Assembly: GCA_029240815.1 (NCBI GenBank)
Contig: JARDZO010000060.1
Coordinates: forward strand, 1 to 21,920
Reading direction: 5' to 3'
Length of the DNA: 21,920 nt
Source: Brevibacillus sp.
GTDB taxonomy: Bacteria; Bacillota; Bacilli; Brevibacillales; Brevibacillaceae
Position numbers and translations under genes: made by a program. How positions within the stretch are numbered: position 1 is the stretch's first letter; each line of letters begins with the position of its first letter. Below the pieces are notes generated by a model that ran no database searches, was not told the DNA's origin, and saw only the letters and a program-made list of their open reading frames with translations. Shown here piece after piece: positions 16,137 through 21,920 of this stretch.

Positions 16137-17977
16137 CACTAGATACCATGACAATCGGGCGTAATCAGGCACAGACGGCAACAGTCGAGCGGTTATTCAA
16201 TGCATTCTTGCGAGAGACAGGTGTATTCGATCCTACAGTGCCAAAGGATTCCGACGCTCATCTGGCAGATATCCCTGCGAGTATTGTGAAGGAATGGGGG
16301 AGAGAGGGTACACCGATGCGTATCGTCCTTCCGTTAACAAAGGTGGATGTGATCGGCTCGGTTACCTATGTATCGGCACTTGGCCATCATCGGTATGGAA
16401 GCGCATTTTGGATCGTCCAGAAGAATGCGAAGACCTGCACCTTGGTTCAGCAGGCGAAGGAATTGGCTGAGCCATTGTTACAGGAACTCGCGGAGTCTGC
16501 ATCTCTGCCTCTACATACGAGCGAGCTGGTCGCAAGGCTCCAGAATCAGATGGAAAACTCGATTCAAAAGACGATCACCTACGTAGGACATGGCATTCGG
16601 GATGGACGCTCCTTTTTCGATTTGGAGGGTGCCGAGCGATTTATTACGGCTGAGCAGTCTCTGGTGTTTGGTCATCCTTTTCATCCGACCCCCAAAAGCT
16701 CACAGGGCTTTTCGGAACAAGATATGGCCCGGTATGCACCAGAAATGGGAGCTTCATTTGCTTTACACTATTTCGCATGCGCTCCTGAACTCGTGAAAGA
16801 ATCTTTCCTGAATGAGAAATCGTGCGATGAAGGCTGGATTTCCTCAGAAGTGAGTGAAAGAGCCAGGCAAATATTAGAGCCTGCACAGCTTCATTATCGA
16901 TTGATGCCTTGCCATCCGTGGCAGGCTGAACACGTGAAAACCTGGGAAGTGACGCAGGATTTAATTCAGAGAGGATGGCTCGTTGACTTGGGACAACTCG
17001 GGGATGAAGTCTATCCGACCTCTTCTGTGCGCACCGTTTGGGACCCGAAGCATTCCTTTTTCTTCAAGCTGCCGTTGAATGTGAGAATCACGAACTTTAT
17101 CAGAGTCAACCCTCTTGATCAATTGGAACGAACGATGGATGCCAGCCGAGTTGTCTCGTTTCTGTCAAAACGCTTGCCGTTTGCCAACTTTACGATCTTG
17201 CACGAAGCCGGATATCGCTCGGTTGCTCCGTTGCACGTATCACCCGAAGAACGTGAGAAGCTTACAGAGAGCTTCGCTGTGATTTGGAGAGAGAACCCTG
17301 TTATGCTTCCGATCGAAAAAGACGTACCGATTGTTGTCGCGGCAACATTGGAACAACCACCTCATTCCGCCGAGCCGCCGATCATGGCTGCCATCCGTTT
17401 AGCTGGAAGTCACCATCCTGAACTCACACATCAGGAATGCTTGGAAAAGTGGCTTCGACAATATCTCGAAATCTCGTTGGTTCCGCTATTATGGTTGTTT
17501 GTCAAACATGGAGTCAGCATGGAGGCACACGTTCAGAATTCTATGATCGCATTACAAGATGGGTGGCCTGTTCATTTCTATGTACGTGATTTAGAAGGGG
17601 TGAGCATCGGGAGAGAACGAGCTTTTGAGCAGGAAATGTTCGACAACTGCCTGACGGAAAACAGCCCCGTTCTTTACACAGAAGAAGATGCGTGGAACCG
17701 ATTCAAATACTATGTGGTCGTAAATCATGTTGGACATCTGATTCATGCGATGGCCTATTACGGATCGATCCCGGAAGAAACGTTATGGCGACAAGTCGCT
17801 GAGGTCATTCGGACAACGGATTTCTATCAAAGTGGAAAAGTAATCCTGGACGATCTACTAGAATCGGAGGGCTTGCCTGCCAAGGCCAATTTGATCAGCA
17901 GCTTTCAGCAACGCGGGGAAAGGCCATTGTATGTAACGATCCCAAATCCGCTGGAGCATTCAAGGGGGAAAGCATGA
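16133..17977 (+). CDS. sbnE: SbnE-like IucA/IucC siderophore synthetase
   Basis: A 614-aa NIS synthetase. Motifs: LGHHRY (83-88), the ATP loop GHPFHPTPKSSQGF (180-193), MPCHPWQ (258-264), YPTSSVRT (294-301), EAHVQN (464-469) and RDLEG (485-489). In S. aureus SbnE starts assembly by condensing citrate with L-Dap (type A). The match to SbnE is supported by its position before sbnF and by stretches such as EQSLVFGHPFHPTPKS and RFKYYVVVNHVGHL that I recall from the staphylococcal protein. Start is GTG at 16133 with GAGGTGA seven bases upstream; an ATG at 16148 is a less likely start. It ends in an ATGA overlap with sbnF. Confidence 0.88.
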   Translation: MTLDTMTIGRNQAQTATVERLFNAFLRETGVFDPTVPKDSDAHLADIPASIVKEWGREGTPMRIVLPLTKVDVIGSVTYVSALGHHRYGSAFWIVQKNAKTCTLVQQAKELAEPLLQELAESASLPLHTSELVARLQNQMENSIQKTITYVGHGIRDGRSFFDLEGAERFITAEQSLVFGHPFHPTPKSSQGFSEQDMARYAPEMGASFALHYFACAPELVKESFLNEKSCDEGWISSEVSERARQILEPAQLHYRLMPCHPWQAEHVKTWEVTQDLIQRGWLVDLGQLGDEVYPTSSVRTVWDPKHSFFFKLPLNVRITNFIRVNPLDQLERTMDASRVVSFLSKRLPFANFTILHEAGYRSVAPLHVSPEEREKLTESFAVIWRENPVMLPIEKDVPIVVAATLEQPPHSAEPPIMAAIRLAGSHHPELTHQECLEKWLRQYLEISLVPLLWLFVKHGVSMEAHVQNSMIALQDGWPVHFYVRDLEGVSIGRERAFEQEMFDNCLTENSPVLYTEEDAWNRFKYYVVVNHVGHLIHAMAYYGSIPEETLWRQVAEVIRTTDFYQSGKVILDDLLESEGLPAKANLISSFQQRGERPLYVTIPNPLEHSRGKA

Positions 17978-19815
17978 CTCTTACACGCATCAAAAGGATA
18001 GATGACTTTGTTGAGCAGGCTGTATGGGTAGAAGCAGCCATTCAGTCCGATCAATATGTTGACGTACGTAGAAGAATATTTCGACAGCTGGTAGAAGCAT
18101 TGCTCTATGAGAGTATGATTGCTGCCGAGACTGACGAGATAGACGAGGAAATCGTGTTCCGACTCAAAGCCGAAACAGAAGAGGGAGAGCCTGTCACCTA
18201 CAGTTGCCGTGGACAACGGCGAATGACATTCGGCCGAATCCGGCTATCTCACGTACCGATCGTGCGTACGTGCGGTGGAATCAGTACGGAGGCAGATTCG
18301 CTTGCACAATTTCTCCTAGAAATACGCCGGTCGCTTGGAGCAGACGAAGATCGTTTGGCCATGTTTATTACCGAGCTAGAGCATACACTCCTGAAAGACA
18401 CACTGGCCCAATATCAGCGTCACTTGGACGGCGGATCGTACCAAACAGATGACTACGACGCGCTCGAAGGGGACATCACGGATGGTCATCCGTATCATCC
18501 AAGTTATAAATCAAGAATCGGTTTTGATTACGTTGATGATTATGAGTATGGACCTGAATTTAAGCAAGAGCTTCGTCCGCTCTGGTTGGCGGTAAATAAG
18601 AAATTCGCTCACTTCTCCCTCTCAAAAGAGCATGAGTATCAGAGCTTTATTAACGAGGAACTGGGGGAACAGCAGATGGCCGCGTTTTCCCAAACCATCC
18701 GAACGAAAGGCCTTGATCCGCATGATTACTACTATGTCCCCATCCACCCATGGCAGTGGAAGAACATTACGATCCCGTCCCAAATGGAAGATTTGCGGGA
18801 AAATCGATTGATCTTGCTCGGCACGTCACGCGACATCTATCGACCACAGCAGTCCATTCGTACGTTGGCGAATGCGACATCTCCACAAAAAGCGTATGTG
18901 AAGCTGGCGATGAGTCTCGTGAATACCTCGACGGGACGCATTCTTGCTCCCCATACGGTAATGAATGCTCCTGCTATTTCTGACTGGCTGCATGAGATCG
19001 TCAAGTCAGACACCTTTTTACAGGAGGAGGCAAGAGTGATCCTCCTGCGTGAAATGATGGGGATTTCTTATGTCCATCCTGCGCGTGCAGAGTTGGTCCA
19101 ATCCAAAACCTACGGTGTTTTGGGATGCATCTGGCGGGAAAGCTTGCACCGCTTCCTGGAGGAGGGGGAACAGGGGCTGCCCTTTAATGGACTTTGCTCC
19201 ATGGATGGAAATGGCAGACCTTTGATCGAACCGTGGATCGAACGTTATGGAGCTGAAGAATGGCTGACTCAGCTGTTTGAGGCAAGTGTACTGCCAATTG
19301 TTCACATGCTCTACGCGCACGGAATTGCACTGGAATCGCATGCGCAAAACATGGTGCTGCTGCATCGTGAAGGATTGCCAGTACGAATCGCGCTAAAAGA
19401 CTTCCATGACGGCATCCGCTTTTCAAGGAAACACTTGGCTGACCCGGAAAAATGCCCGCCATTACGGGGAACGCCAGACTACCATGCTCGCGTGAATCGT
19501 AATTCGTTTATCGAGACAGATGATCTCGATGTCGTTCGCGATTTTATGCATGATGCGTTTTTCTTTATCAACATCGGTGAATTGGCCTTGTTGATGGCTG
19601 ACTCATTCGATTATTCGGAACAACGCTTTTGGGGTCTCATTCGCCAGGTGCTGCAGAGATACCAGCAACGCAACCCTCATTTGTCTGAACGCTTTTCTCT
19701 CTTTGATTTGTTTGCTCCATCCATTGAGGTAGAGCAATTGGCCAAACGCCGACTGTTTCCAGATACGGAGTTGCGCGTGCACAAGGTTCCGAATCCATTG
19801 GGCGCCTCTATTTAA
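17974..19815 (+). CDS. sbnF: SbnF-like IucA/IucC siderophore synthetase
   Basis: A 613-aa NIS synthetase with HPYHPSYKSRIGF (172-184), PIHPWQW (256-262), QQSIRT (292-297), ESHAQN (454-459) and KDFHDGIRF (475-483). In S. aureus SbnF is a type C enzyme that joins a second Dap unit to the decarboxylated citryl intermediate. Its ATG overlaps the sbnE stop by four bases (ATGA), the sign of translational coupling. sbnG follows after 27 bases. The assignment among the three synthetases rests mainly on gene order. Confidence 0.88.
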   Translation: MTLTRIKRIDDFVEQAVWVEAAIQSDQYVDVRRRIFRQLVEALLYESMIAAETDEIDEEIVFRLKAETEEGEPVTYSCRGQRRMTFGRIRLSHVPIVRTCGGISTEADSLAQFLLEIRRSLGADEDRLAMFITELEHTLLKDTLAQYQRHLDGGSYQTDDYDALEGDITDGHPYHPSYKSRIGFDYVDDYEYGPEFKQELRPLWLAVNKKFAHFSLSKEHEYQSFINEELGEQQMAAFSQTIRTKGLDPHDYYYVPIHPWQWKNITIPSQMEDLRENRLILLGTSRDIYRPQQSIRTLANATSPQKAYVKLAMSLVNTSTGRILAPHTVMNAPAISDWLHEIVKSDTFLQEEARVILLREMMGISYVHPARAELVQSKTYGVLGCIWRESLHRFLEEGEQGLPFNGLCSMDGNGRPLIEPWIERYGAEEWLTQLFEASVLPIVHMLYAHGIALESHAQNMVLLHREGLPVRIALKDFHDGIRFSRKHLADPEKCPPLRGTPDYHARVNRNSFIETDDLDVVRDFMHDAFFFINIGELALLMADSFDYSEQRFWGLIRQVLQRYQQRNPHLSERFSLFDLFAPSIEVEQLAKRRLFPDTELRVHKVPNPLGASI

Positions 19816-19842
19816 TATCGTTACGAGGGGAGAAGGAGCGAA

Positions 19843-20655
19843 TTGCTAAAAGAAAATACACTTAAACAAAAACTGCGTGAAGGGAAAACCGTTTACGGAT
19901 TGTTCTGCTCCCTTCCATCTCCAGTTGTCGTCGAGATGATCGGTTGCGCGGAGTTTGATTTTGTCATTCTCGATACAGAGCACGTCCTGATCAACCCAGA
20001 GACATTGGAAAACATGATCCGGGCAGCAGAAACCGCTCATATCACACCATTGGTGCGTGTAGGAGATTCCCAGCCGGGGACGATCTTGCGTGTATTGGAC
20101 AGTGGGGCGCAGGGTGTGGTTGTACCAAACGTCCAAAGCAGAGCGGAAGCAGAGAAGATCGTCCAATACAGCCGTTACTATCCTTTGGGGACGAGGAGCT
20201 TGAATAGCGGACGCCCAGGAGCTTTTGGCAAGAATGATCTGGTCGCTTATATGGAACGTGCCAATGAAGAGATCATGGTCGTCCCAATGATTGAAAGCAA
20301 AGAAGGAATAGAGCACGTAGAAGAGATTCTCCGTGTGCCAGGAATTGATATGGTGCTAGAAGGCGCAGCAGATCTCTCGCAGTCGTACGGTCGACCATGG
20401 GAGACTCGAGGCATCCTGGTGAAAACAGCTCTTCAATCCATCCAATCTGCCGCCCATCGTCATCAAGTACCTTATTGCGCCATTCCACGTGCGATCGAAG
20501 ACCTGGATATGTGGCAAGAAAAAGGGGTTCACGCGTATGTACTGGGAGATGAGCGAGGAATCGCATTTCGCGCCATTCGAAATCAGTTGGATACATTTCG
20601 CGATCGGGAGAAGGGGTTCGTGAAAAAGGAGAGCGATTATGAACCGAGTCATTGA
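19843..20655 (+). CDS. sbnG: SbnG-like citrate synthase (HpcH/HpaI aldolase family)
   Basis: A 270-aa metal-dependent class II aldolase homologue. SbnG condenses oxaloacetate and acetyl-CoA to citrate dedicated to siderophore synthesis, independent of the TCA cycle. Visible landmarks are FVILDTEHV (40-48), RVG at 72-74 with Arg72, PMIES with Glu151 (metal), and GAADLSQSYG with Asp177 (metal). The start is TTG at 19843, preceded by GGGGAGAAGGAG with a short four-base gap; no better ATG is near, and the TTG keeps the family's normal N-terminus. The short gap and TTG may lower translation. Its last 17 bases overlap sbnH. A general HpaI aldolase is the alternative, made unlikely by the neighbours. 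Confidence 0.88.
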   Translation: MLKENTLKQKLREGKTVYGLFCSLPSPVVVEMIGCAEFDFVILDTEHVLINPETLENMIRAAETAHITPLVRVGDSQPGTILRVLDSGAQGVVVPNVQSRAEAEKIVQYSRYYPLGTRSLNSGRPGAFGKNDLVAYMERANEEIMVVPMIESKEGIEHVEEILRVPGIDMVLEGAADLSQSYGRPWETRGILVKTALQSIQSAAHRHQVPYCAIPRAIEDLDMWQEKGVHAYVLGDERGIAFRAIRNQLDTFRDREKGFVKKESDYEPSH

Positions 20656-21841
20656 TACGATCAAACAAGCGCAGGCAGAAAGTTCCAAGCCATTTTGCGC
20701 GTATCTCTACGATCTCGACCATCTGAAGAACCATATCAAACCAAAAACGGACTCCCTTCCTGATTCTTGCCAGCTGTTTTATGCGATCAAGGCAAACTCC
20801 GAACCGGTGATTCTTCGTGCACTCGCACCTTATGTCCATGGATTTGAGGTGGCTTCGCTCGGCGAAATTCATAAAGTTAGAGCCGTTTCCTCTGAGATTC
20901 CCATTCTCTTTGGCGGCCCGGGAAAAACGGATGAAGAGATCGATGGAGCTATCGAACAGCGGGTCAGCCTGATCCATGTGGAGAGCATCCATGAGCTGCA
21001 AAGGGTGGACTTCCTAGCGAGAAAACGCAGAGTAGTGGTCCCTATTCTATTGCGAGTAAATTTGCGAGGGCCTTTTCCATCCGCTACTCTCGCCATGGCC
21101 GGCCGTCCCACACAATTTGGGATCGATGAAGCGATGATGCAAGACGCCATACGTATGGCGCTCTCGCTTGAAGGAATAGAGCTGCAAGGCTTCCATTTCC
21201 ACTCGTTGTCCAATAATTTAGATGCTGGCAAACATGTGGAGCTGGTCTCGTACTATTTGCAGATCGTGAACAACTGGATCGCTGAGTTTGATCTGAATAT
21301 TTCCTATCTCAACGCTGGAGGTGGAATTGGGGTCAATTACGCTGATCTGGAGCAACAATTTGATTGGGAGCTGTTCGTACACGGCTTGTCATCCGTCGTA
21401 GAAAGCGCCTCACTATCTGGAATACGTATTTTGTTCGAATGCGGCAGATATGTGACTGCGTCTTGCGGGTACTATGCGGCAGAAGTACTGGACATCAAAG
21501 AAAACCATGGCAAAAAATACGCTATTATTCGTGGAGGGACACATCAATTCCGGCTGCCATCTTCTTGGCAACATAGCCATCCGTTTACGGTCATTCAAAC
21601 ACAAAAATGGGCATACCCGTATGCTCGTCAGGAGCATGAAGAGGGGACTTTGACTGTGGTTGGACAGCTTTGCACCCCAAAAGATGTGTTGGCTACCGAC
21701 GTATTCGTATCCAGGCTTCGAGTGGGTGACATCATTTGCTTTTCCTATGCAGGTGCTTACGGATGGGCGATCTCTCATCACGATTTTCTCAGTCATCCGC
21801 ATCCGGAGCATATTTATTTGGAGGAAGCACGCATTCTGTAG
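20639..21841 (+). CDS. sbnH: SbnH-like PLP-dependent decarboxylase
   Basis: A 400-aa fold-III decarboxylase of the diaminopimelate/ornithine group. SbnH removes CO2 from the citryl-Dap intermediate to give the diaminoethane unit. The PLP lysine is Lys51 in FYAIKANSEP; FHFHS (185-189), NAGGGIG (225-231) and ECGRY (267-271) hold the cofactor phosphate; Cys345 in QLCTPKD and the C-terminal Tyr374 in AGAYG complete the active site at the dimer interface. AAGGAG lies upstream of the ATG inside sbnG, and the 17-base overlap suggests coupled translation. The next gene starts 18 bases after the stop. Confidence 0.9.
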   Translation: MNRVIDTIKQAQAESSKPFCAYLYDLDHLKNHIKPKTDSLPDSCQLFYAIKANSEPVILRALAPYVHGFEVASLGEIHKVRAVSSEIPILFGGPGKTDEEIDGAIEQRVSLIHVESIHELQRVDFLARKRRVVVPILLRVNLRGPFPSATLAMAGRPTQFGIDEAMMQDAIRMALSLEGIELQGFHFHSLSNNLDAGKHVELVSYYLQIVNNWIAEFDLNISYLNAGGGIGVNYADLEQQFDWELFVHGLSSVVESASLSGIRILFECGRYVTASCGYYAAEVLDIKENHGKKYAIIRGGTHQFRLPSSWQHSHPFTVIQTQKWAYPYARQEHEEGTLTVVGQLCTPKDVLATDVFVSRLRVGDIICFSYAGAYGWAISHHDFLSHPHPEHIYLEEARIL

Positions 21842-21859
21842 TGAGGAGGAATTCCGATA

Positions 21860-21920
21860 GTGAACCATGTTTTGTCTTCCATACAGGTCATAGAAAGCAA
21901 TCAAGTCTGCTTGCATGAAG
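21860..21920 (+). CDS. sbnI: Probable SbnI-like L-serine kinase/regulator (5' end only)
   Basis: A GTG at 21860 is preceded by GAGGAGGA nine bases upstream and opens a frame that runs off the window after 20 codons. The peptide starts MNH and has LHE at 18-20, the same spacing I recall at the start of S. aureus SbnI. In S. aureus, SbnI follows sbnH and is a ParB-like free L-serine kinase that supplies O-phosphoserine to SbnA and also binds DNA and heme. Position and these few residues support the call; most of the gene is outside the window. Confidence 0.55.
   Translation, partial: MNHVLSSIQVIESNQVCLHE

Overview
The window looks like a chromosomal segment of a Gram-positive Bacillota of the Brevibacillus/Paenibacillus type. 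The reasons are strong GGAGG-type ribosome binding sites ahead of nearly every gene, GTG and TTG starts, SigA-like TTGACA/TATAAT promoters, rho-independent terminators, Fur boxes and a Bacillus-style bla operon. The genus is inferred, not proven. All real genes lie on the plus strand except one fused MarR-type regulator.

Region 1 (1-3571) is an inducible beta-lactamase operon: a lipoprotein class A beta-lactamase, the BlaR1 sensor protease and the BlaI repressor. A BlaI-like operator lies upstream and a strong terminator downstream. Region 2 (3572-9213) is an uncharacterised oxidative module. A perfect-consensus promoter drives a three-gene operon (unknown 106-aa protein, Rieske ferredoxin-like protein with an unusually long cluster-binding loop, metal-dependent amidohydrolase/decarboxylase-family protein). 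It converges on a regulator made of two MarR domains fused in tandem, which is divergent from a two-component flavin monooxygenase (HpaB-type oxygenase plus HpaC-type flavin reductase). The divergent intergenic region carries two copies of a GTAAAC-NN-GTT(T/C)AC dyad, one just downstream of each predicted -10, so the fused regulator probably controls itself and the monooxygenase.

Region 3 (9214-11724) holds three stand-alone housekeeping-type genes: a VOC/PhnB-like protein, an isocitrate lyase/PEP mutase superfamily protein and a zinc-ribbon Nudix hydrolase. Region 4 (11725-21920) is a Fur-box-controlled NRPS-independent siderophore operon with the gene order of the Staphylococcus aureus staphyloferrin B locus: sbnA, sbnB, sbnC, a degraded gene in the sbnD slot, sbnE, sbnF, sbnG, sbnH and the first 61 bases of a probable sbnI. 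SbnA and SbnB make L-2,3-diaminopropionate, SbnG makes citrate, SbnH decarboxylates an intermediate, and three IucA/IucC-type synthetases join citrate, Dap-derived units and alpha-ketoglutarate.

The most notable points are the tandem MarR fusion with its matched operators, the Rieske/amidohydrolase/HpaBC module of unknown substrate, and the staphyloferrin-B-like operon. In that operon the exporter slot between sbnC and sbnE seems to have decayed to about 310 bp, while start/stop overlaps remain at both ends.
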